Assembly (NCBI GenBank): GCA_021850345.1
Contig: JAJZMN010000199.1
Span: 1-10,571, forward strand
DNA from: Actinomycetes bacterium
GTDB taxonomy: Bacteria > Actinomycetota > Acidimicrobiia > Acidimicrobiales > RAAP-2
Direction of reading: 5' to 3'
Length of the DNA stretch: 10,571 nt
Numbering within the stretch: the first letter of the stretch is position 1; each line of letters starts with the position of its first letter. The position numbers and the translations under genes are program-made. The notes below the pieces were generated by a model that made no database searches, had not been told where the DNA came from, and saw only the letters and a list, made by a program, of their open reading frames with translations. Below are positions 1 through 6,715 of this stretch, piece by piece.

Positions 1-282
1 GGTGGCGTACCCGGCGCCCCGAGATGCCGCCTGCACGGCGTAACCGATCTCCGCGCGACCCACTGCACGCGGCGGACCGTGGAAGCCGCAGCGGCCGACG
101 ACCGCGCCGTCCTCGGGGAGGAATTCAGGAGGAAGCACCACGCCTTGACGCACCGATGCACGTGGCAGGTCGTGGGCGAGCAGCGCACGCAGCGTCTCGG
201 GTAGGAGCAGCACGAGCGAGAGCCGCTCGGTCTCGATTGCAGCACCCGACGCCGTCCGGTGCCCCTCACCTTCACGTGTCAC
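1..282 (-). CDS. GNAT-family N-acetyltransferase, partial (3' end beyond left edge)
   Basis: This is the N-terminal part of an acetyltransferase that would transfer an acetyl group from acetyl-CoA to an amine. Translated from GTG at 282 it has the [11 protein letters not shown] strand typical of RimJ/RimL-like GNATs near residue 15. Further on come [11 protein letters not shown] and then EIGYAV...RGAGYAT, the beta4 strand and the start of the acetyl-CoA pyrophosphate loop (R-G-x-G-Y-A-T). The frame is open to base 1, so the C-terminal half lies outside the window. In related proteins I recall roughly 25-30 residues between the 'LPP-F' segment and the 'VVGxxGFHGPP' strand; here only a few are present, so the domain looks shortened. 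The start is uncertain: GTG codons at 282, 288 and 294 all follow an in-frame stop and lie in a 19-bp tandem repeat, with no clean ribosome site. It is downstream of and co-oriented with the Fur-family gene. Substrate unknown. Confidence 0.72.
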   Translation of the reverse strand, partial: MTREGEGHRTASGAAIETERLSLVLLLPETLRALLAHDLPRASVRQGVVLPPEFLPEDGAVVGRCGFHGPPRAVGRAEIGYAVQAASRGAGYAT

Positions 283-305
283 GCCCACCTTCACGTGTCA
301 CGCCC
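268..305. repeat. 19-bp tandem duplication
   Basis: The unit ACCTTCACGTGTCACGCCC occurs twice in perfect tandem, at 268-286 and 287-305. Each unit holds the short palindrome CACGTG. The repeat covers the predicted start region of the GNAT gene, so it affects which GTG can be used there. Its 19-bp period shifts the reading frame between copies and puts a TGA upstream of the in-frame GTG codons. Confidence 0.9.
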
Positions 306-327
306 ATGTGCTCCCCATTGGACGCCG

Positions 328-351
328 ACGCCCCTTTCCACGCCCCTTTCC
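328..351. repeat. 12-bp tandem duplication
   Basis: The unit ACGCCCCTTTCC is present twice in tandem (328-339 and 340-351), followed by a partial third copy beginning ACGCCC. It lies in the 132-bp gap between the GNAT start and the stop of the Fur-family gene, close to the 19-bp repeat, with which it shares the CACGCCC core. Apart from these two repeats I see nothing gene-like in the gap. Confidence 0.85.
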
Positions 352-414
352 ACGCCCACGCACGCGTCGGGGCCTCGCCTGGACGACACGCTCGGGGACC
401 GCAGGCACCGCATC

Positions 415-897
415 TCACGCGCTGTCGCGTCGGTCCGCTCGCGCCGTACGGCATGCGGGACAGCGGCCACGGTAGTCGACGTCGACGTCGAGGAGCTCGA
501 AGCCGTGCTGCTGCGCGTTGGCCAGCACGAGACCCTCGGTACCCTCGGGCTGCACGTCGCGCAGTGCCCCGCACTCGACGCAGTACAGGTGGTGGTGCGC
601 GGTCGTGGCGTTGGGGTCGTAGCGCTTCGGGCCGTCGCCAGCCGAGATCTCCAGCACTTCGCCCATCGCCACCAGCTGGTTCAGCGTGTTGTACACGGTG
701 GCGAGGCTGATCTCGGGGAGCAGGCGCTTGGCGGCGCTGTACACCGCGTCCGCGCTGAGGTGGACGTGCTCGCCGGCGAGCACGTCGGCCACCACCCGTC
801 GCTGGGCGGTGAGCCGCCACCCCCTGCGCCGCAAGCGGTCGGCCAAGTCCTGGCGGGCGGCGGTCCCGACCCCGATCTGTGCCTCCAGACGAGCCAC
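415..897 (-). CDS. perR: Fur-family transcriptional regulator, PerR/FurA type
   Basis: This is a metal-dependent repressor, probably a peroxide sensor controlling katG. From GTG 897 it is 160 residues, a normal Fur length. It has a winged-helix domain with RLTAQR (28-33) and the recognition helix [13 protein letters not shown] (63-75). Metal ligands follow: HHHLYCVEC (101-109) and a C-terminal CPAC (146-149), giving a CxxC...CxxC structural zinc site. Aligned by eye to Bacillus subtilis PerR, H46, D94, H101, H103 and D114 fall at PerR His37, Asp85, His91, His93 and Asp104. The Asp at the last position, rather than the Glu usual in Fur, favours a peroxide sensor. The frame is open upstream to an ATG at 1044, but that would overlap katG and its promoter. 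GTG 897 is preferred because TACTGT sits 7 bases upstream, fitting a leaderless mRNA. Divergent from katG, as expected for a furA/perR-katG pair. Confidence 0.93.
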   Translation of the reverse strand: MARLEAQIGVGTAARQDLADRLRRRGWRLTAQRRVVADVLAGEHVHLSADAVYSAAKRLLPEISLATVYNTLNQLVAMGEVLEISAGDGPKRYDPNATTAHHHLYCVECGALRDVQPEGTEGLVLANAQQHGFELLDVDVDYRGRCPACRTARADRRDSA

Positions 898-904
898 GGG
901 TCCG

Positions 905-910
905 ACAGTA
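905..910 (-). promoter_or_regulatory. Possible -10 for a leaderless regulator transcript
   Basis: On the minus strand TACTGT is followed by seven bases and then the GTG proposed as the start of the Fur-family gene. A TAnnnT box at this distance from a start codon is the usual layout of leaderless actinobacterial mRNAs. I see no good -35 partner, so this is suggestive only. A competing -10, TATAAC (953-958, minus strand), lies in the AT-rich island. Confidence 0.35.
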
Positions 911-937
911 CCGGACGGATCGCGATCGATCTTTTTC

Positions 938-966
938 TTGATGGATTCCAAAGTTATAGCTATTCT
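938..966 (+). promoter_or_regulatory. Probable katG promoter
   Basis: TTGATG (938-943) and TATTCT (961-966) are separated by exactly 17 bases, matching the sigma70-type consensus at four of six positions each. Transcription would start near 973, leaving a leader of about 60 nt before the katG ATG at 1033. The segment is a conspicuous AT-rich island in otherwise GC-rich DNA, between two divergent genes. Confidence 0.6.
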
Positions 967-968
967 AG
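954..968. promoter_or_regulatory. PerR-like operator overlapping the katG -10
   Basis: The 15-mer TTATAGC-T-ATTCTAG fits the 7-1-7 PerR box TTATAAT-N-ATTATAA at 10 of 14 defined positions. It overlaps the proposed katG -10 (961-966), so a bound repressor would block RNA polymerase. A second -10-like element for the regulator, TATAAC on the minus strand (953-958), lies in the same place, which would allow autoregulation. The consensus is known from Firmicutes PerR; its use here is inferred. Confidence 0.5.
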
Positions 969-1032
969 CCGAGTGCACGACCGCCCGGCTGTGCCCGCGG
1001 GCGCCGGGCCGACGAAGCAGAAAGGGGCCCAG

Positions 1033-3228
1033 ATGCCCGATCACGCCAGCGAGCGCGAGAACCCGGCGATCCCGTCACGGGCACCCTCGCCGCATCGGCC
1101 CATGACCAACGCGGACTGGTGGCCGAACCGCCTGAACCTCCAGCTGCTCCACCGCCACTGCGTCCTCTCCAACCCGATGGGTGCGAACTTCGACTACGCG
1201 GCAGAGATCGAGACCCTCGACGTCGAGGCGCTCGAGCGCGACATCGTCGAGGTGATGACCACCTCGGAGGCGTGGTGGCCCGCCGACTATGGGCACTACG
1301 GGCCTCTGTTCGTCCGGATGGCGTGGCATGCCGCCGGTACCTACCGCACCCACGACGGGCGCGGCGGGGGCGGGGGCGGCGCCCAGCGCTTCGCCCCGCT
1401 CAACAGCTGGCCCGACAACGCCAACCTCGACAAGGCGCGCCGGCTGCTCTGGCCGGTCAAGCAGAAGTACGGCCGGAAGATCTCTTGGGCAGACCTCCTC
1501 ATGTTCGCGGGCAACTGCGCCGTCGAAGCCATGGGCGTCGAGACCTTCGGCTTCGGCTTCGGGCGGCGCGACATCTGGGAGTCCGACGAGGTCGACTGGG
1601 GCACCGAGGACTCCTGGCTCGGCGACGAGCGCCACGACGCCGGTGGCGAGATCCAAGGACCCTACGGCGCCGACCACATGGGGCTCATCTACGTGAACCC
1701 CGAAGGGCCCGGCGGCAATCCGGACCCGCTGCTCGCCGCGCGCTACATCCGCCAGACCTTCGCCCGCATGGCCATGAACGACGAAGAGACCGTCGCGCTC
1801 ATCGTGGGGGGGCACACGTTCGGCAAGGCGCACGGCGCGACTCGCGCGGCCTACATCGGCCCCGAGCCCGAGGGGGCACCCCTCGAGACACAGGGGCTCG
1901 GGTGGAAGAGCACGTACCGCACCGGCAAGGGCACCGACGCGATGACGAGCGGCCTCGAAGGCGCGTGGACCAGCGCGCCGACGAGGTGGGACAACGGGTT
2001 CCTCGACAACCTCTTCGGCTACGAGTGGGCTCTCACGACGAGCCCCGCAGGAGCCAAGCAGTGGACCCCCACGGATCCGGCGGCCGGCGACACGGTGCCC
2101 GACGCGCACGATCCTTCCACGCGCCGCGCGCCCATGATGCTGACGACCGACCTGGCGCTGAAGGTGGATCCTGTCTACGCGCCGATCGCCAAGCGGTTCC
2201 ACGAGCACCCCGAGCAGCTCGCCGACGCGTTCGCCAAGGCTTGGTACAAGCTGCTGCACCGCGACATGGGCCCCGTCTCGCGCTACCTCGGCCCCTTGGT
2301 GCCGGCGCCGCAGCGGTGGCAGGACCCCGTTCCTGCGGTCGACCACCGGCTCGTCGGCGAGGCGGACATCGCTTCTCTCGAGGAGAAGGTCCTCGCCTCG
2401 GGGCTCTCGGTCTCCGAGCTGGTGGCGACCGCGTGGGCGTCGGCTGCGAGCTTCCGGGGCACCGACAAGCGGGGCGGTGCCAACGGCGCGCGGCTGCGCC
2501 TGGCACCTCAGTGCGACTGGGAGGTCAACCAGCCCGCCTCGCTGGTCGCCACGTTGGGCGTGCTCGAGCAGATCCAACGGGAGTTCAACGACGCGCGACA
2601 AGACGGCGTGCGCGTCTCGCTCGCCGACCTGATCGTCCTCGGCGGCTGTGCCGCTGTCGAGACAGCGGCGAGGAAGGCGGGCCACGACGTCACCGTCCCA
2701 TTCGCGCCAGGGAGGACGGACGCATCAGCCGAGGAGACCGACGTGGACTCGTTCGCCGTGCTCGAGCCACGCGCCGACGGCTTCCGTAATTACGTGCGCG
2801 ACGGCGAGACGCTGGCGCCCGAGACGCTGCTCGTCGAACGCGCGCACATGCTGACGCTGACCGCGCCGGAGATGACCGTGCTCGTCGGCGGCATGCGAGC
2901 GCTCGGCGCGAACGTTGGTGGATCTCCCCACGGAGTCTTGACGGACCGGGTGGGTGCGCTCACCAACGACTTCTTCGTGCACCTCCTCGACATGGGCACC
3001 GAGTGGAAGACCTCGGCCTCTTCTTCGCACGTCTACGAGGGCTACGACCGCCGGACGGGTGCGCTTCGCTGGACCGCCAGCGCGGTCGATCTCGTCTTCG
3101 GCTCGAACCCGCAGCTGCGAGCCATCGCCGAGGTCTACGCGAGCAACGACGGAGCAGACAAGTTCGTCCACGACTTCGTCGCCGCTTGGGACAAGGTGAT
3201 GTGCCTCGACCGCTTCGACCTCGCCTGA
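1033..3228 (+). CDS. katG: Catalase-peroxidase KatG
   Basis: A bifunctional haem enzyme of 731 residues, the family's normal length, that destroys hydrogen peroxide (catalase) and oxidises organic donors (peroxidase). Both peroxidase-like domains are present. Distal residues R95, W98 and H99 lie in [14 protein letters not shown]98, Y220 ([10 protein letters not shown]) and M246 (FARMAMND) would form the Met-Tyr-Trp adduct required for catalase activity. The proximal haem ligand is H261 ([10 protein letters not shown]), with partners W312 and D373. R410 in LLHRDMGP probably matches the mobile arginine. S306 (MTSGLEG) corresponds to Mycobacterium tuberculosis Ser315, here unsubstituted. The C-terminal domain keeps [13 protein letters not shown] and ends [16 protein letters not shown], close to mycobacterial KatG. 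ATG 1033 is chosen because AAAGGGG (1021-1027) precedes it. The frame stays open back to 259, but that part is antisense to the regulator. Divergent from the PerR-like gene. No defect is visible. Confidence 0.98.
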   Translation: MPDHASERENPAIPSRAPSPHRPMTNADWWPNRLNLQLLHRHCVLSNPMGANFDYAAEIETLDVEALERDIVEVMTTSEAWWPADYGHYGPLFVRMAWHAAGTYRTHDGRGGGGGGAQRFAPLNSWPDNANLDKARRLLWPVKQKYGRKISWADLLMFAGNCAVEAMGVETFGFGFGRRDIWESDEVDWGTEDSWLGDERHDAGGEIQGPYGADHMGLIYVNPEGPGGNPDPLLAARYIRQTFARMAMNDEETVALIVGGHTFGKAHGATRAAYIGPEPEGAPLETQGLGWKSTYRTGKGTDAMTSGLEGAWTSAPTRWDNGFLDNLFGYEWALTTSPAGAKQWTPTDPAAGDTVPDAHDPSTRRAPMMLTTDLALKVDPVYAPIAKRFHEHPEQLADAFAKAWYKLLHRDMGPVSRYLGPLVPAPQRWQDPVPAVDHRLVGEADIASLEEKVLASGLSVSELVATAWASAASFRGTDKRGGANGARLRLAPQCDWEVNQPASLVATLGVLEQIQREFNDARQDGVRVSLADLIVLGGCAAVETAARKAGHDVTVPFAPGRTDASAEETDVDSFAVLEPRADGFRNYVRDGETLAPETLLVERAHMLTLTAPEMTVLVGGMRALGANVGGSPHGVLTDRVGALTNDFFVHLLDMGTEWKTSASSSHVYEGYDRRTGALRWTASAVDLVFGSNPQLRAIAEVYASNDGADKFVHDFVAAWDKVMCLDRFDLA

Positions 3229-3245
3229 GCAGTCGGACGTCGAGC

Positions 3246-3251
3246 TACGCT
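3246..3251 (+). promoter_or_regulatory. Possible -10 for a leaderless HAD-phosphatase transcript
   Basis: TACGCT ends eight bases before the ATG at 3260, in the 31-base gap after katG. No ribosome site precedes this ATG, and a TAnnnT box at this spacing fits a leaderless mRNA. No clear -35 is visible. Co-transcription from katG remains possible. Confidence 0.35.
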
Positions 3252-3259
3252 CGCCCTCG

Positions 3260-4135
3260 ATGCCGTCGCTGCCCAAGTCGGCCACGTTCTCGCGCCCCGC
3301 ACCCGCAAGCCGGCGCGCGGGCGGCTTCCCCGCGTCGGTCCGCATGGTGGCGACCGACCTCGACGGCACGCTGCTGCGCTCCGACGGGCGGGTCTCGGCC
3401 CGCACGGTCGCCGCGGTCGACGACCTGGGCGCGGCGGGAGTCCTCGTGGTCTTCGTCACGGCACGGCCACCCAGATGGGTCCACGAGGTGGCCGACCAGC
3501 TACCGAGGAGCCACCCCGTCGCGATCTGCTCGAATGGCGCCATCGTCTACGACGTCTCGGAGTCCCGAGTGCTCCATGAGCACCCGATCCCGCCGGCGGT
3601 GTGCACCGAGGTCGTCGCGCGCCTGCGTGACGCGCTGCCGTCGGTGTCCTTCGCGGTCGAAGTCGGCCTTCGCTATGCGCAAGAGCCGCAGTACCTGAGC
3701 CAGTGGCCCGTTCCTCCAGGAGCCGCCGTCTTGGAGGTCGACGCCCTCGTGCGCGAGCCGGTCACGAAGCTGATCGCCCGGCACGACGAACCAGTCACGG
3801 CGCATTGGGAGCTCGTCGAGCGGGCGCGACGGGTCCTCGCCGGGCTGGTCGAGGTCACCAGCTCCGGACCGACAGCCCCCATCGAGATCTCGGCGTCAGG
3901 GGTCGGCAAGGCGTTCGCGCTCGAGATCCTCGCCGCCGAGCACGGGATCGACCCGCAAGAGGTGCTGGCCTTCGGAGACATGCCCAATGACATCGCCATG
4001 CTCGGATGGGCCGGGTACTCGATCGCGCCCGCCAACGCCCATCCCGACGTGCTCGAACTGGTCGACGAGGTGACCGCCAGCAACGACGCCGACGGGGTGG
4101 CGCTCGTGCTCGAACGCGCCCGCCCGGCGGTCTGA
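3260..4135 (+). CDS. Cof-type HAD-superfamily hydrolase (sugar/nucleotide phosphatase-like)
   Basis: A cytosolic, Mg-dependent phosphatase of the HAD IIB (Cof) type, 291 residues. All four HAD motifs are present: motif I ATDLDGTLL with nucleophile D33 and acid/base D35; motif II VTAR with T67; motif III K217 in SGVGKAFALEIL; and motif IV FGDMPNDIAML with D240 and D244. SNGA (91-94) is the family's usual segment just before the C2 cap, which spans about residues 95-205. Substrates in this family are phosphosugars, flavin or nucleotide phosphates; none can be assigned here. The first 28 residues (PSLPKSATFSRP...) are poorly conserved in style, so translation could begin at ATG 3344 (MVATDLDG). 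I keep 3260 because of the leaderless-type box before it. It lies 31 bases downstream of katG on the same strand and may share its transcript. It converges on the Hsp20 gene. Confidence 0.93.
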   Translation: MPSLPKSATFSRPAPASRRAGGFPASVRMVATDLDGTLLRSDGRVSARTVAAVDDLGAAGVLVVFVTARPPRWVHEVADQLPRSHPVAICSNGAIVYDVSESRVLHEHPIPPAVCTEVVARLRDALPSVSFAVEVGLRYAQEPQYLSQWPVPPGAAVLEVDALVREPVTKLIARHDEPVTAHWELVERARRVLAGLVEVTSSGPTAPIEISASGVGKAFALEILAAEHGIDPQEVLAFGDMPNDIAMLGWAGYSIAPANAHPDVLELVDEVTASNDADGVALVLERARPAV

Positions 4136-4169
4136 GCACACCCACCTGCGTGGGCAGCAGGAAGCTCAG
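4132..4169. terminator. Candidate bidirectional terminator between convergent genes
   Basis: CTGAGC (4132-4137) and GCTCAG (4164-4169) are perfect inverted repeats. Between them lies a second hairpin, CCCAC-CTGC-GTGGG (4141-4154). Each arm of the outer repeat contains the TGA stop of one of the convergent genes (the HAD gene on plus, hsp20 on minus), so the structure is the same read from either side. There is no T-run on either strand, so the intrinsic terminator call is tentative. Confidence 0.35.
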
Positions 4170-4720
4170 CTCCGGGAGAGGGGGATCCGCTGCGTCGTCT
4201 CGGCCGTCTTCAGCGCGGGCCGCGCTACCCGCACCTCGAGGATCCCGTCGTTGTACGACGCCCGGATCTCGTCCTCTTCGATGCCCTCGGGTACCGGGAT
4301 GCTCCGGGCGAACGAGCCGTAGCGGAGCTCCTTCTTGTGGAAGGTGCGACCGTTCTACTCCTTCTCCTCGCGTCGTTCGGCCACGAAGTGGAGCATGCCG
4401 CTCGAGAAGGTGATCTCGGCGTCCCTCTCCGGGTCGATCCCGGGCGTCGGGGCTCGCACGGCGAGCGTGCCGTCCGCACTGAACTCCTCGACCGACACCA
4501 TCCGCCTGCCCCATCCGTCACGGAACAGCTCGTCGAATGTCCGCCAGAAGGAAAACGACGGCAGCGTGAACGCCGAGGACTCCCGCGCCTCGGGCACGTT
4601 CCATTCAGGCAGCGCGGGAGAAGGCTCGTGATGCCCTTGGCGGGGAGCGCGCGGGCTGATCGTCACGTCGAGCACGAGCGGGCCCGCGTCGGTCGCCTTC
4701 GGCGCGACGCCATCGGACAT
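4166..4720 (-). pseudogene. Hsp20/alpha-crystallin small heat-shock protein, interrupted by in-frame TAG
   Basis: An ATP-independent holdase chaperone gene with one nonsense codon. From ATG 4720 the frame gives an N-terminal arm with SFWRTFDELFRD (57-68). The alpha-crystallin domain then begins: VSVEEFSADGTLAVRAPTPG (75-94), then IDPERDAEITFSSGML and HFVAERREEKE up to residue 121. Codon 122 (4355-4357) is TAG. The same frame continues without any shift into NGRTFHKKELRYGSFARSIP, VPEGIEEDEIRASYNDGILE and VRV, the second half of the domain, ending at TGA 4166-4168. A single base change from GAG would restore a normal chaperone of 184 residues. The short product would lose the dimerisation loop and the C-terminal strands, so it is unlikely to work. 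It could be a recent pseudogene, a sequencing error or a read-through gene. The MFS gene is 70 bases upstream. No HAIR or CIRCE operator is visible. Confidence 0.85.
4355..4357 (-). other. In-frame TAG (amber) codon within hsp20
   Basis: The plus-strand bases CTA read TAG in the hsp20 frame, with GAG before and AAC after. Recognisable Hsp20 sequence flanks it on both sides in the same frame. It is the only in-frame TAG I found within a recognised gene of this window. Confidence 0.9.
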
Positions 4721-4790
4721 CCCTCACTCTGGGACCATGCGCATTCGTGCACATCCGGGGCCGTCGTGCCCGCCGCCGCAGGGCCCGACG

Positions 4791-6470
4791 TCACACGCCA
4801 GCCGGGGGGCGGGTGCTGCCCGTGACGCGATCGTCCCGGTCGACGGCTCGTCCCAGGTGTGCCGCGGGCTCCTGCGGCGAGACGGGGGGCACACCGGGAC
4901 TTCGAGGTGCCGCCGTCTCGGCGCCGTCGATGGACCCCTCGACGGACACGGCCCCTGGGCGGTTGGGCAGAACGAAGAGCACCATGACGGCGGCCGCTCC
5001 AACGACCACCGCAGCGACCGCGACCGCCAGGTCCAGGCCGTCGATGAACGCCGCGCGCGCGGCGGAGCCGAGCGCCGTGCCGAGCGCGCCCTTGATGTCC
5101 TGGGCCACGGCCAGCGCGCCCCCAAGGGAACCGACGACGAGCGCGTGCACCCTCGCCGGCATGGCGTGGCCTGCGAGGAGGGGAGCCAGATGTCCCTTGT
5201 ACCTGCTGTTCAACAAGCTCCCGAGCACGGCAACTCCGGTCGCACCGCCCACCTGGAGCGCGGCGCTGTTCGTCGCGGAGCCCACCCCTGCGCGCGCAGG
5301 CGGGACGGCCCCCATGACGGCTTCGGTGCAGGGCGCGAACGCGAGGCCGACACCCACTCCCAAGAGCATGAACGCTGGCAGCGCCTCGATGTAGGTGCCA
5401 CGGACCGAGGTCGACGACAAGAGCAGGAAGCCAGTGCCGATGAACACGAGACCACAGAACACGACCGGCTTCGTGCCGAAGCGGCGGTCGAGGAGCGCCG
5501 AGAGGGGCGCCACGACCATGAGCACGAGCGCGATGGGAGCGATGCGCATCCCCGTGGCGAACGCGCTGTAGCCGAAACAGAACTGGAGCAGCTGGGTGAG
5601 GAGGAAGAGCCCGCCACTGAGCGCGAACATCACGAGCCCCATGGCACCGACCGCTCCCGAGAAGCGCCGCGAGCCAAAGAGCGAGAGCTCGAGCATCGGG
5701 TGGTCGCTCCGCCGCTCCCAGGCCACGAAGGCGGCGAGCGTGGCCGCGCCGGCCACCACCGCCCCGAGGACCACGGGTGACGTCCACGAACGCGTGGGCG
5801 CTTCGATGATGCCCCAGAGGAGCAGTCCCACCCCGGCGGTGGACAGCACGGCACCACCGATGTCCGTGCGCTTGGCGTGCGGGTCCTTCGAGTTCGGCAA
5901 GAGCCACGCGCCGGCAAGCAGTCCGACTGCGCACACCGGTACGTTCACGAAGAAGACCGATCCCCACCAAAAGTGCGCAAGCAGCCAGCCACCGAGGACG
6001 GGACCGATGGCGACTCCGAGGCCCGTGGTGCCAGACCATATGCCGATCGCGCGTGCCCGCTCGTCGGCGTCCGTGAACACGTTCGTGAGGATGGACAGCG
6101 TCGACGGCATGATGCCGGCAGCGCCGATCCCCATGAACGCGCGTGCGGCGATCAGCTGGTCCGGCGAGCGTGACAGCGCACTGGCGGCGGAGCCGACGCC
6201 GAAGGCCGCGATACCTGCCAACAGGACCCACTTGCGCCCGATGCGGTCACCGAGGTTCCCCTCGACGAGCAGCAGCCCGGCGAAGACCACGGCATACGCG
6301 TCGATCGCCCACTGCAGCTCGCCCGTGGAGGCGCCGAGCGACCGGATGATGTCGGGGACGGCGACGTTCAGGATGGTGGTGTCAAGGCTCGTGACGAGCA
6401 GGCTGACGCACAGGACGGCGAGCACCAGCCATCTGCGTCTCTCGAGCGAAGGAGCGATCGCCCGAGTCAT
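4791..6470 (-). CDS. MFS transporter, DHA2 (14-TMS) drug:H+ antiporter family
   Basis: An inner-membrane proton-driven exporter of 559 residues, in the EmrB/QacA size class. The cytosolic N-terminus MTRAIAPSLERRR is followed by TM1. Motif D1 is LDTTILNVAVPD (29-40). Motif A is GNLGDRIGRK (71-80) in the TM2-TM3 loop. RAFMGIGAAGIMPSTLSI (110-127) corresponds to TM4. Motif C, GLGVAIGPVLGGW (150-162), marks antiporters. Further hydrophobic segments run to about residue 500, enough for 14 helices, and the charged, Pro-rich tail of about 55 residues is probably cytosolic. ATG 6470 is chosen because the protein then begins just before TM1; the frame is open further upstream (to 6911), but that part is antisense-like and non-membrane. 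The ribosome site is weak (CGGGGC). The substrate is unknown: family members export antibiotics, dyes or biocides. It is co-oriented with hsp20, and no regulator is adjacent. Confidence 0.94.
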   Translation of the reverse strand: MTRAIAPSLERRRWLVLAVLCVSLLVTSLDTTILNVAVPDIIRSLGASTGELQWAIDAYAVVFAGLLLVEGNLGDRIGRKWVLLAGIAAFGVGSAASALSRSPDQLIAARAFMGIGAAGIMPSTLSILTNVFTDADERARAIGIWSGTTGLGVAIGPVLGGWLLAHFWWGSVFFVNVPVCAVGLLAGAWLLPNSKDPHAKRTDIGGAVLSTAGVGLLLWGIIEAPTRSWTSPVVLGAVVAGAATLAAFVAWERRSDHPMLELSLFGSRRFSGAVGAMGLVMFALSGGLFLLTQLLQFCFGYSAFATGMRIAPIALVLMVVAPLSALLDRRFGTKPVVFCGLVFIGTGFLLLSSTSVRGTYIEALPAFMLLGVGVGLAFAPCTEAVMGAVPPARAGVGSATNSAALQVGGATGVAVLGSLLNSRYKGHLAPLLAGHAMPARVHALVVGSLGGALAVAQDIKGALGTALGSAARAAFIDGLDLAVAVAAVVVGAAAVMVLFVLPNRPGAVSVEGSIDGAETAAPRSPGVPPVSPQEPAAHLGRAVDRDDRVTGSTRPPAGV

Positions 6471-6715
6471 GTGCCCCGTGGAGGTATTCGGCACTCGGGC
6501 CGCGCTCGACCACACCAGCGTTCCACGGCGCGATTCTCCAGGCTGCCGGGGTGCCGTCGCTAGGGCCGAACGACTCAGGCGCCGTCGAGAAGGCGGGATC
6601 CCGCGACGTGGCGAGCGCCAGGGACGACGCGGCCTGCCCAACGCCGAGACCCGAGACGGTGCAGCGGTTCGGGACCCGTGACGGACCGCTCCTTGCGCTG
6701 GGCCCGAGCCTCCGC
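6471..6715. other. Intergenic region between pepC stop and MFS start
   Basis: These 245 bases hold no convincing gene on either strand. An imperfect terminator-like inverted repeat, AGCGGT (6663-6668) with ACCGCT (6685-6690), lies just past the pepC stop but lacks a T-run. A small perfect hairpin, TGGCG-AG-CGCCA, is at 6609-6620. The MFS promoter should be here, but I could not identify a clear -35/-10 pair. Confidence 0.5.

Noticed and set aside
259..1032. Open frame extending katG upstream by 258 codons
   Set aside because: It runs antisense through the Fur-family gene and the katG promoter. The KatG start at 1033 has a strong ribosome site and gives the usual length.
898..1044. Longer N-terminus for the Fur-family protein from ATG 1044
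   Set aside because: It would overlap the katG start and cover the AT-rich promoter island. The added residues are not like the family.
1075..2789. Long open frames (over 500 codons) on both strands across katG
   Set aside because: They are Arg/Pro/Gly-rich shadows created by GC-rich third positions and show no recognisable domain, whereas KatG is certain.
4663..6231. 522-codon minus-strand frame overlapping the MFS gene
   Set aside because: Out-of-frame Arg/His/Gly-rich shadow of the transporter.
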